NCBI RefSeq assembly: GCF_051622035.1
Contig: NC_135356.1
Coordinates: forward strand, 12,882,079-12,946,078
Length of the DNA: 64,000 nucleotides
Direction of reading: 5' to 3'
From: Arctopsyche grandis
Lineage: Eukaryota; Arthropoda; Insecta; Trichoptera; Hydropsychidae
In this document: one piece after another, positions 13,552-23,587 of the stretch
Numbering within the stretch: position 1 is the first letter of the stretch
Layout of the letters: each line of letters starts with the position of its first letter
Notes under the pieces: generated by a model
The model's input: only the letters and a program-made list of their open reading frames with translations
Databases searched by the model: none
Told to the model about the DNA's origin: nothing
Position numbers and translations under genes: made by a program

Positions 13552-13559
13552 GTGATGAC

Positions 13560-13692
13560 TTGAGTACGAACCCAAAACGCGCTGCCCATTGTCCAATTGT
13601 TGTAAATGCTTTGTAAAAGAGGTTCGGCAAACCTTTAACAATGCATTTACAACATTTGAACAATGAACGTCACCCTGGTTATCCGGGCTTTA
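13560..13692. mobile_element. 133-bp hAT MITE, second of a tandem pair
   Basis: Ends TTGAGTACGAACCCAAAACG and TATCCGGGCTTTA. Flanked by GTGATGAC at 13552-13559 and 13693-13700, so the middle copy of the target is shared with the first element. Same length as its neighbour and as the copy at 60404. Confidence 0.85.
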
Positions 13693-14164
13693 GTGATGAC
13701 GTATGGATGTGAAACTTGGACAATGAACACCGGTTGCTACACAAAGTCCAATGCACTCAAAGAAATATGGAGCGTTGTATGCTTGGCATATCGAGGAAAG
13801 ACAGAAAACGGAATACGTAGGTGAGAAGTATAATAAGCATTGAAGTAGAATGCTTCATTATACTTCAATGATAATAAGGGTTGTGGATATAGTGTAGAGA
13901 TTAAAAGGCCAATATGTGGGCCACGTGGCTAGAAGAATGGATGAAAGGTGGACAAAATCAATGCTAAAATGGTACCCGAGAGAATGCAATAGGGTAAAAG
14001 AAATACCGCGTGGAACATGGGTAGATAAAATTAGGAAAATGTGTGGAGTGCGATGGACTAGTGGAAGCGTGTTGGAGAGACCTTCATCCAGCAGTGTATG
14101 GCGAATGGCTGTAGATGATGATGATGATAATTCAGGTCCAACATCAAGAGAATCTTGACCGATT

Positions 14165-14475
14165 GATTAATTTCTTCTCCTGTTCTATTTTTCCAATACT
14201 TCCAATATTTTTATACTTTAGTTTAGTTATGTAATGTGCTATTTAATCATATTATAGCTTTCATTATTTTCCTTTTCATTTGTTTATTTTGTATTTACCT
14301 TTTTCATTTGTTTTATATTTGTAAATTTCAATTTCTTCTTATATTCTATTTTATAACCTTTTTCCAAATATTTTAATACTATAGTTTAATTATGCAATGT
14401 TCTACATATTTTGTCATGCCTTTATTATTTACTTTTTAATTTGTTTTCCTTATATTTATCTTTTTCATTTTTGTA
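14165..14475. repeat. diverged tandem duplication, unit about 160 bp
   Basis: TTAATTTCTTCTCCTGTTCT at 14167 is followed by ATACTTTAGTTTAGTTATG. The same order recurs about 165 bases on: CAATTTCTTCTTATATTCT then ATACTATAGTTTAATTATG. It lies directly after the RTE tail and ends near an AATAAAATAAAAT run, like a LINE 3' tail. Confidence 0.5.
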
Positions 14476-14619
14476 AAAATCTATTATTGGACTCGGATGT
14501 TACATATATTATTTATTTACTATTTGTTTTTTTATACATATCTATGTACATCCTGTCTGTTGATTTTTCAATTAATAAAATAAAATAAAAATAAAATAAT
14601 GATGGTGATATCGATATGT

Positions 14620-16695
14620 ATGTATATTTCAACTTTAAAGGTTAAACTTCTATCGTGCGTGACTTTTCAAACATTCAGCTTTTTTCAATTCATAATCCAT
14701 TCCGAGCATAGCAATAATAGTGATACTCGTAATCATTGATATAACGTCCTGTATAATAATTATTATTAATAACAGACACATCGAGACGCACATGGCGACA
14801 CAAGGCACTCATACGAGACACAACAAACGCACGCACGTAAACATGCTTCAAGCGATACGAGTCTCATTTCCATCAACACATACCCCATGTCCCACCCGAA
14901 TTTAGGGGTTCTGCAGCATGTCTGCCAAAAAACGTGATTTGATCCGTACCATCGTATCTCTGAAGACAAGACCGTGTAATTGCGTCCGTTAAATCTGTTG
15001 AACCGTTGAATCGAGGTTTCACTGTGCGCACACCTAACTATGTGTATACATCTGGCAGATTTCCTTCTCGGTCTCATTTTTCACGATATCGATCGGTTGC
15101 GCAGCAGCTCGATCGTGCACTTGATTTATCATGTCTGTAACACTTCCCGAAAACTCAAAGTTCTGCCATTGTGTTTGATAAGCAAAGAGGTGTTTCAAAA
15201 AGCAATAACAAAGACATCACGACTTGTTGTGCAATATAACTCGGGTCGAAGACCTTTCTTTCGCTCTCGCGGTGTTTGGCTTTTCCAGACAAATTTGGCA
15301 ATTTGCGTAGCCGTTTAGAGTCCACTTCAGAGTAAGTCGAAATGACCCAGGTTTTGACTGTGTGTGTGTGTGTACGGTATTTGTGTAGTCATCGCTTAGC
15401 TCACTTTTGCGTGGGACGATCGGAAAGTCGCCGTTGACCAAAAAGAGCCACTTCGATTTTGGACCAATCTGCCAAGTTGCCAATGATATTATTTATGGTC
15501 ATCGGTTAAGATAATTGCGGTGTATAATAAAAATAAATGAATACTATACATAAGGAGAATGCCTTGAAATGTAAAAGATTGAACTTCGAATACAAAAAAA
15601 TTCCGATTTTATAAATTTGCAATATGTACTATTAACTGGTGTGAACCATTTTTCGACTCCAATGCGATGTTTAAAATGGTATTTTGTTCAATTATAAAAT
15701 TATTTTCCCAATCCAGTAGGTAGTGCTCATACTGGTGAGATTTTCCAAAGGAAAAATGTTACAACATACTCCCCCCTCCCTTAGTTTAAGGAAGTTTTCC
15801 TGAGTGCTAATTTCAGCACATGCAAAGGAAGCTATGGGGTGGTGGAGGGGGCAATAGTAGCAATCATCCCCCTTCCTTTATCTATGGGAATGAAATTTGA
15901 AATGGACATAGACATGGACATTTACAAGATATTTTATACTTACATATGCTCGTTATATTTTGCACATATGTATCTATGTATACATTGACACTAGTTTATA
16001 AATAAAAAAAATACTAACTCCTCAACATCTATGTATTATTTTGGCCATTCTCTAGATAATCATACAAATGTATAAAGTTTTTATTTATTTTTCAAAAATC
16101 TCGCCCCCCCCCCTTTCAAAAATGACTGATTCCGTCGCTGGGTACACGTGCAATAGGTAATTTTTTGAATGCTGAATCAATATAACGTTTCAAGTGCCAG
16201 AAAATTAAGTTTTCAGGATAGACTTAAAACTATTAAAAAGTAAATAAATAATGAATACACATATTAATAAATTATAATTCTTCTCCGAGGTCTTATATAC
16301 ATTCAATGAGCAATCAATAAGTCTTAGATATAAGAAAAAAATAAAATAAAAGTACAAAACGTTTTTAGCGCCATCATTTATGCAATCATTAAGTGCTATA
16401 ATAACGTTGTATGTATCACTTTTATAATAATAAATGGACGAATTCTATAGCGTCATCTCTCTCAACTCTCAGATGTTACCCTGATCATGATGGATGAAGA
16501 TATCATCAGCTTTTGGGTATTAATCATATCTTAAGCAATATTCACCGTGTTAAAGAAAGTCGTAGAACTCAATAAATATACATACATATATCCATCTTAA
16601 CGATACAAGTGAGAATGCAACTAATACTTAAAACGTTATGACTTGATACTTCAAGTTTCTACCCCTATTAGGCGGTATTTCAAAATTGTCTTAAA
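14620..16695. other. no gene seen
   Basis: 14760-15480 is richer in G+C with short frames on both strands but no splice-supported exon. 15740-15900 has C-rich runs (CTCCCCCCTCCC). The rest is AT-rich spacer. Confidence 0.4.
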
Positions 16696-16703
16696 CTCTT
16701 AAA

Positions 16704-16805
16704 TAGTCACCGGAGCCTGATGGGGCCGTGTATTGTTCAAAGGTTGTAAATGCATTGTTAAAGGTTTGCCAAACAATGGATAGCACTGTGACTATCCTAC
16801 CTCTA
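16704..16805. mobile_element. deleted copy (102 bp) of the 133-bp hAT MITE
   Basis: Flanked by perfect CTCTTAAA repeats at 16696-16703 and 16806-16813. The right end ATCCTACCTCTA and the core GGTTGTAAATGCATTGTTAA match the family. About 30 bases of the second arm are missing. Confidence 0.85.
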
Positions 16806-16982
16806 CTCTTAAACTCTGCAAGTAAAGGCTGACACATACATTTCAAATCACGAATAAAACGCATTTGAGCCTACGTGGCCCTTACAACTATCTGGTTTGG
16901 CACCACTCATATCATGTTGATTAGAAGGTCCAGAACCAAGCTATCCCGTCGTAGGTTTAACGGTCTAAAAGTTTCAACTTAA

Positions 16983-17220
16983 CACATTCAGCCCGGCGCA
17001 TGATTTCATACATTTGCCCATGTGGCGGCACTGTCACGCGTATCGGCACCCAATTACGCGTGACGGAATTAAATCACTTTATATAATGAGTTGTCCCTAA
17101 ATCTTTAGAATTTTATAGGAATTTTAGTGTTGGGGTGCTCAATGAAGTGGAACCGTAAAATTATAGTCTGCTATAGTACTATCCGCGTGGCCACCGGTGG
17201 TACACGCCGGGTTGAACGTG
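16983..17220. mobile_element. TTAA-flanked MITE, 238 bp (piggyBac-like)
   Basis: TTAA lies at 16979-16982 and 17221-17224. The inverted ends are CACATTCAGCCCGGCG and CGCCGGGTTGAACGTG. A second copy, inverted, is at 49967-50193 inside a Kelch-gene intron. Confidence 0.8.
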
Positions 17221-17618
17221 TTAAATTGAACTATTGATATATTTTAATGATATACATATACATATATGTATGTATGTAGAATTTGCGGAACAAACTAAAA
17301 ATAGTTACTCTAACTTTTATTTCAATATTCATATCTTTCTACATAATAAGCTAATATATAAAAATATTCGCACGTTATATGTAGAAAGTCGTGTGATTGC
17401 CACACATACACACACAAATAGCATTCCGTAACGAGCGAAAAAATGTAGTAGACAATTAAATCTATTTTATCTTTCGAATTTTAGAATTCGAATTCGTTCT
17501 GACTATTGTTTCCGAATTGCGTATATAAGTATGTACATACATACGTATTAAATATACGTACATACACATAATATGATACACGTACGAAGATTAATTCAAT
17601 TTTCGTATGAAATCGTTC

Positions 17619-17681
17619 GAATTTCAGTGTGCGAACGAAATGTTCATTGTTGGCGAGCGTGCTAAACGAATCATAATCGTG
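17619..17681 (+). promoter_or_regulatory. possible core promoter / 5' UTR upstream of the candidate leader exon
   Basis: The arthropod initiator pentamer TCAGT occurs in GAATTTCAGTGTGCGAACG about 60 bases before the candidate ATG at 17682. The stretch is less AT-rich than its surroundings and is not part of a repeat seen elsewhere in the window. No clear TATA box or downstream element was recognised. A five-base match is weak evidence. Confidence 0.2.
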
Positions 17682-17727
17682 ATGGATCTTTTTTTTATAT
17701 TATTTATTGTTATTTTGTTTTGTTTCC
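17682..17727 (+). CDS. candidate first coding exon (signal peptide) of the furrowed-like gene
   Basis: An ATG opens a very hydrophobic stretch, MDLFFILFIVILFCF, and a GTACAT donor follows at 17728. The exon would end in phase 1, exactly what the first Sushi exon at 22533 needs, and the joined sequence would run from the leader straight into the Sushi start. The leader has no basic n-region, and a later GTGATT donor at 17742 would give the wrong phase. The 4.8-kb intron would carry a foldback and a hAT relic. This is an inference from phase and hydrophobicity only. Confidence 0.3.
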
Positions 17728-18090
17728 GTACATTTTTACGCGTGATTTCGTTATTATTATTTTTAATGTGACCACTTTTGACTTTCGTTCGCGTATATAA
17801 TAATAATACAGTGTGTACTTTATGTTTTAACTTTCTATCTCGACCGAGCGCGAGAAAATAAAAACACTATATTGCACATTAAAATATTGGATGTTAACAC
17901 TCTGGCTGCGGGGACTCAAAATATCCGCGTCTTCTGAACTGGTGGAGGACGCGGAATCTGCGTACTTACGAAAAATCGTACTTCTTCCCTTTATCCAAGA
18001 TTAGGTTCGAGTACTAACGTATTAAAGGTTTTTATTTCCTCCATAACTTCTAAATAACCGCCTCGACTAAGCTATACACATATGTATGTA

Positions 18091-18466
18091 CCGGTCTCCG
18101 TGACGGGCCGGAATGTGAAATACCGAAAACGAAAATATCGGAAGGCAAAGATCGAAAATCGAAAGATCAAAAAAAAAGGGTGCATGGTAAACGGTACATA
18201 CTCACTTAATTGGCGCGAGCAGAATACAACAGGAACAAGAGGAACAGGCTTTTCCTCCCGTATTAATGTGCGCGCGCAGAAAACGGGAGGAAAAGCCTGT
18301 TCCTCTTGTTCCTGTTGTATCCTGCTCGCGCAAATTAAGTGAGTATGTACCGTTTACCATGCACCCTTTTTTTTATCTTTCGACTTAAGATCTTTCGATT
18401 TTCGATCTTTGCCTTCCGTAATTTTCGTTTTCGGTAATTTCACATTCCGGCCCGTGAGGTAGACCC
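18091..18466. mobile_element. foldback element, about 375 bp, near-perfect palindrome
   Basis: The left end CGGTCTCCGTGACGGGCCGG and right end CCGGCCCGTGAGGTAGACCC are inverted. Both arms pair over their whole length (GATCGAAAATCGAAAG, GCGCGAGCAG, GAACAGGCTTTTCCTCCCGT), with a short GC-rich centre. Flanks share GTATGTAC, but that sequence is common in the local microsatellite. Relatives are at 26931, 29987, 42768 and 57851. Confidence 0.8.
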
Positions 18467-18474
18467 GTATGTAC

Positions 18475-20134
18475 ATATATATCGCTGTGGGTTTTGATCG
18501 ATCTAATTCGCGATATGATCTGATCTTAGGAAGAATGCGTGCATAATTTCCCCGAAAATTGGAATCCGAATCGGAGCTGACAGGCGCGTAAATACAAAGC
18601 AGGGAGCAAAACAATGGTGATTGTGTACGAGCGTGGCGAATGCACAATGGCGCAAGAAATCGTTAATTAATTTGTGTATCGTTTCAGTTGATCAAGAAGT
18701 TCAAGCGAATTTCTCCGATCGGTCAAATTAGCGTTCCGATTGCAATTTCTCTTTTGTTTTTCATCGTGGAAAAACATCGCCATTGAACTTCCGCCAACAT
18801 TGCTCTCGATTGATCGTCTAAATCTAATTACCTTTGTATGTATATTGTTTCAATGAGTCTAAGACAAAACACTCCTCTAAGAGATCAATAGATTGACAGA
18901 TGAGTAAAAAATTTCTATTCAATTCATTTTACATTTATTCGTATGGAAGTACATATGTATTATATGTAGCTGACTAGCAAGATATTAATCTACATACATA
19001 CACCAGACTTTGACCTTTTCTTAAGACCTTTTAGATCTTTTAGAATAGAGATTGGAAACATTCAGTTTATATTTATTAGCTCTTACATTTCCAAACAACT
19101 CAAATAATCGCATTTTGATAGTGTTTAATACTTTTCTATGTATGTATATGTGTTATTGTAGAATAAAATTTGTAAAAGCATTTAAAATGCTTAAAATACC
19201 ATGGACTGACAAAGTATCAAATGCGGAAGTCATTGGAAGAGTAGGGAGAGATATGAAACTTCTGGAAGCAATTTATTAGAAGAAAAGCAAATATGATGTA
19301 CACAATTACACAATTACAAAAATCATTCCTTCAAGGGAATTCATAGAAAATTAATCGCAAGAAAGTATTAGATACGGGGACGAGTAGAAGTAGATAAATA
19401 AATTATAAACAAAAAAGGTTATACATATCCCTAAATACTAATTTATCTAAACGAGATTTATGTCAAAGTTTTCAAAAGTCTCAAAGTACAAACATAAGTT
19501 ACACATTGTGGGCTATCAGAAGTATTGATACAATCAGAGTAATAATTTTCACATAATCACAGAATTCTGCTTCGACAAACAAAGTAATTAAGATACGGAG
19601 CAGCATCCGTGTGGAAGATAGTTTTAATACTAGATTTATGTGTAGCCCTTGAGTGTTGGAGATAAACATATCACAAAACCGAGTAGATTATATGTACCTA
19701 CACATTGTTTATTATACGGTTCTGGATAATGAATGATATTAGTATATGAGGGTTGCGCGGGTCGTGAGAAAGACGCAACTGCAACAGTAAAGATTATGGA
19801 AAATAATACTTTGGAGTTAAACGGGTCGTGTCACTGTGGTGTATCGCTTTAAAGTCACAGACGATATTGAAAACCCTAATAAATTTAATTAGATAAGAAC
19901 GTGTGGCTGTAGAATCTTAGAGCAATAAAGATATCGAAAAATCTAATAAATTATAGCAGATAATTCTAATAGCAAAACATCAATGGTGTTAAAAAACGAA
20001 ACGTATATACAAATTGTTGGGGAGATTAGACAATACGTGCATACGTGGGGTTAAAGGGTATTAAACATATGTATGTACATAGGTTGTGGGATCATACCAC
20101 ATAAGAACAGAAAAAAGTTGTTTTAGACAAATTT
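18475..20134. other. no exon seen; probable long intron or 5' region of the furrowed-like gene
   Basis: 18475-18840 is less AT-rich and contains TCGTTTCAGTTGATCAAG, another initiator-like TCAGT. No coding exon could be tied to the furrowed gene here. The rest is AT-rich. Confidence 0.3.
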
Positions 20135-20142
20135 ATGTAGTT

Positions 20143-20974
20143 CAGTGCTACTCAAACTTTTTCAGTTGGCGGACCAGCATATATTTTTCAGTAATTCTCA
20201 CGGATCAGCATCATATTTTTCGCGACCATTTAGAAAGGTTGAGTTAGTTTATTTAATTATGAATTTATTAAGAATTCTTTTTTTTTCTATGTCATGTTTT
20301 ATTTAATTATCTTTTCCTTATTTAATTTGTATATTTGTATATCTAATTTTAGTTGTATTTCATGTACCCTTTCTTAATCTTTTTAGCACACTCGTCGCTT
20401 TGGAGCAATATGTTAGACGAGAGTGCTTGATTAAATGATGTTGTATAATAAATAAATAAAAATAAATAAATAAATCTATATATCATATATGTATGAAAAA
20501 TGAAAAAAGACAAAGATGAAAAATGAAAATGAAAAAAAAAACTAATGAGACATGAGCTTGTTTGTTATTAGATAACTTATCCAGTCGTGGTTTTATCGAA
20601 GACAATTAATTCCACACGTAATGGATCATGAATATTTACATTATTACGATATTTTGTCTTTATTAAACTAATGGTTGAGAAACCAGTCTCGTAAAGGTAA
20701 AAGTGTTTCAGTGCATATTCTTAAATATCTGGGAAGAATTCTGCTTTCAATTTGATCTAAAAGGACGCAAGTGAAGTTGTGGTTTCAAAACACTTTTTTA
20801 ATTCGTCATTTGTAGTCAGATCAATTAGTTTATCTTCCAAATTAATTAATAGATACATACATACGTTATAATAAGCTATTGTTTTAATTTTTTATTTACT
20901 TCTTTGTGCACGGACCGGCTACCGCCGGTACATGGACCAGTACTGGGCCGCGGACCATAGTTTGAGTAGCACTG
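20143..20974 (-). mobile_element. hAT transposon relic, 832 bp, carrying a LINE tail insertion
   Basis: The ends CAGTGCTACTCAAACT and AGTTTGAGTAGCACTG are inverted, flanked by perfect ATGTAGTT repeats at 20135-20142 and 20975-20982. The minus strand codes YETGFSTISLIKTKYRN followed by INIHDPLRVEL-like text (20600-20700), as in Charlie/ZBED5-type hAT transposases. Most of the transposase is gone. A LINE 3' tail lies at about 20272-20475. Confidence 0.85.
20272..20475 (+). mobile_element. non-LTR retrotransposon 3' tail within the hAT relic
   Basis: A hairpin (GCACACTCGTCGCTTTGGAG ... GACGAGAGTGC) is followed by (AAAT)n. Similar GTCGYYTTGGGGTAATT tails occur at 59788 and 60059. Confidence 0.5.
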
Positions 20975-20982
20975 ATGTAGTT

Positions 20983-22009
20983 GTTTCAAACATAACAGGA
21001 TCGAAAGTTATTCACCCAGGTGGTCGCCAACTCCTGAAAGGAGACGGTTTTCAGAGAGGAATATTGTAGGATATATTCATTTAATATTTTGTCTACTCAA
21101 GATATTCTCAGTATTTTAGTGTAGCTCCACATTTTAAAGGCTGCTTTATTTTCATCTTAGATTGCGTGATCTTTCAGATATTCGTGCTATAAGTACGAAT
21201 ATCTGAACACTGTAATCGGACAGGTGTACTGCATAATGAAGAAGTAATATCTCAATCCTGGTGGTTTTGATTCATTTATTGAATCCTTCCAATTATATTA
21301 CTATCTCTTCCCACTTTACGTTCATCCTCCAAAAGGCAATCTCTTCTGCTTCAAAACGCATAAACTTTGAATCAAAATTAGCCTAAATATAACAGCATCC
21401 ATAAATTAAATTTATGTTTCACGTAGAAACAAATGCACTCTGAATATTAAAATGGAGTATAAATTAAATTTGAAAATTGTTAAAAGCAACCTCTGAAGTC
21501 TGCGAAAAAACTTACAAAGCATTTAAAATTCAATGTTTTTGACCTTTTACTGTATTGTATTGCCGAAATTTGACCTGTCGCATGTGTCCTATTTTCTCAA
21601 CTTCACCAATGAGAAGATCAAGGTTTTTTCCTATGAATCTACATACATACATGTGTGTGAATCATCGACACATTTATTTCAACAATGTATGTCACAAAAC
21701 CAAGTCAACCGCATCACAATGAGATAATCTTTATTTACGACGCACTTCCATCATCTCAATCTATACAACAATAGTTTTACATATGTATGAAAAATTCGAT
21801 TAAGACATTGTCTTAACCGGCGATTTTTCAACCGAAAAATTTCAAGAAGTCTGGAGTTGAAAACTTCCCAATTTGTTATAAGTACTTACTTTGAATTCTC
21901 CCAATTTATTTTATAGTAGTATGTATTTATGTATGTATGTATGTAGACTATTTTCAACCATTACAAAATTCTTTTAAAAGTTATTTCTATTTTATCTTAA
22001 TTTTGATAA
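20983..22009. other. intronic or intergenic spacer; no exon seen
   Basis: AT-rich. A small perfect inverted repeat, GATATTCGTGCTATAAGTACGAATATC, sits at 21177. No supported exon. Confidence 0.35.
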
Positions 22010-22350
22010 ATTTATTTATTTAAAGTTTGGACCATTGTAGCATTACAGGAATTCCTAATGCGCCAAAATGGTCAAAAATATAACAGAAAAGAAAATAAAC
22101 AAAATAATAACTAAAGAAATTAGACATAACAAAAACAAAACATATATGTATATACACAAACAAGTAATAATAATAATAATAATAATTACAAATTATAAAA
22201 AACAGAAAAGAAGGGAATGTATGATAAAAGAAAAGAGAGAAAGAAAAATAAATGTAAACATATGTTTATACATAGACAATAATACATGTATACATAATCA
22301 TAAAAAAACAATAGCAATTATAGTAATTAAAGAACTTTATAGTAGGTAAT
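22010..22350 (-). mobile_element. LINE 3' tail, copy 1 ('GACCATTNTGGCGCATTAGGAATT' family)
   Basis: On the minus strand it ends with GGCGCATTAGGAATTCCTGT, then GTCCAAACTTTAAATAAATA. The same sequence is at 45268-48170, where an RTE LINE has landed in it. This uninterrupted copy shows the empty site (ACATATGTTTATACATAGAC at 22259). Confidence 0.7.
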
Positions 22351-22532
22351 TAAAATTTATATATCAATGGAACTGATTTCCATTGTAATTTAGTTTTATG
22401 CAAGTTAATTCTGAGATAGAGTCCATCTGTGGCTTACAAAACGGTCTATATGTAGTGCAAATACTAAAAACCTTGTAAAAAAAAGTTTAAAAGCCCCGTC
22501 TTAACTGAAATCTGTTTTTGTTTTAGGTTTAG

Positions 22533-23587
22533 AAAAAAAATGTGGATCTCCACCAGTTCCAGTCAACGCACGAGTAAAACTCTCAAACGATGCACTGACA
22601 TCCGGCACCACAGCCTCGTACACCTGCGATGATGGATACGAGCTCTTCGGAACGTCGATGCTGCAGTGCACACCGATGGGCAGATGGAACGGAGACTTGC
22701 CCTTCTGTGGTAATTTCCACACATCACACTAATTCAATGTCACAATATGAAACACACGTATAAAACACATCTCAACATGTTGCAGGAACAAATGTTGCTT
22801 ATCGCAAGCCCGCAAATCAGTCGACATCGGTCCGCGGTGGAAGTGCATTCAACGGAAACGATGGCGAGAAGACGACGGAACATGACGGCAAAAGATGCAC
22901 AGAAACGCAGAGGGAAGCGTCGCCATGGTGGCAGGTCGACCTCCTCAGACACTATCCAATCAAAGTCATCAGGGTTACGACGAGAGGCTGCTGCGGTGAA
23001 TAACATTATTTTATGCATAATGCATCCATTTATTTGGACGCACTCGCAACGTATTCATTTTGGCTTGTAATCTGATATAGATTGATGCTATCGTCAGAAG
23101 GACACTTCAATTTCATCTATCTATTATAATAGTGTTGATGCATAACATGCATGCTCGTTGATACAAATAAAGTTAATGAAAATATTTTTTTTAATAATTT
23201 CAGGACATCAACCGCTTCAAGATTTAGAAATAAGAGTGGGAAACAGTAGCTCTGAACTACAAAGAAATCCTCTCTGTGCTTGGTTTCCTGGTACCATTGG
23301 TAAATATAATATATTTACATTATGTACATAGATGTTTTTCAAATTAGCACAAATAATACAAAAGTTGTGCTTCAATTATAAAAAATCAAAGCTATAGCCA
23401 CCTTTAAGTATATAATTTGCTAATTGCGTGTAGTTAAATTGACCTTTAAATTCCTCCCTTTCAGATGAAGGTATTACAAAAACATTCACTTGTGCCAGAA
23501 CTGTGATAGGACAACATGTATTTTTACAACTTGTGGGAGTAGAGGGCTCATTGTCACTGTGCGAAGTAGAAGTTTTCACAACAGAAG
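22533..23587 (+). CDS. fw: furrowed-like exons 1-4: first Sushi domain and fucolectin (F5/8C-type) domain
   Basis: Exon 22533-22709 is one whole Sushi module (KCGSPPVP start, YTCDDGYELFG core, RWNGDLPFC end), flanked by phase-1 introns. The next three exons form a fucolectin/tachylectin-4-type F5/8C domain: NVAYRKPANQS near the start, PWWQVDL in the middle, and a last strand ending LCEVEVFTTEG. The acceptor at 22526 is also usable but gives the wrong phase, so the acceptor at 22532 was chosen; it makes the exon 177 bp and symmetrical. The fucolectin fold normally binds fucose with a calcium ion; whether the binding residues are kept cannot be judged by eye. Confidence 0.85.

Larger units (their letters stand above)
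13230..14135 (+). mobile_element. RTE-type LINE 3' fragment, split by two tandem MITEs
   Basis: It begins TTTATATTTAGGTCAAATAA (LINE frame ...IDMSGS) and runs through ATCAAATCAAAAATGCCAC to VARRMDERWTKSMLKWYPRE and the GATGATGATGAT tail at 14115-14132. It is a diverged copy of the last 800 bases or so of the LINE at 45509. Confidence 0.8.

Noticed and set aside
14397-14588. Hydrophobic 63-codon frame that looks like a membrane protein
   Set aside because: It arises from T-rich repeat sequence at the end of a LINE fragment; low complexity and no splice or start support.
18082-18342. Open frame ending TTGTRGTGFSSR-type text, recurring on both strands at 18354, 29857, 42683 and 57976
   Set aside because: The same peptide appears from both strands because the frame runs through the foldback palindrome; it has no host-gene features.
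22747-23070. 107-codon plus-strand frame over the fucolectin exon
   Set aside because: It is a different frame from the exon 22786-22995, which has fucolectin motifs and fitting splice phases.
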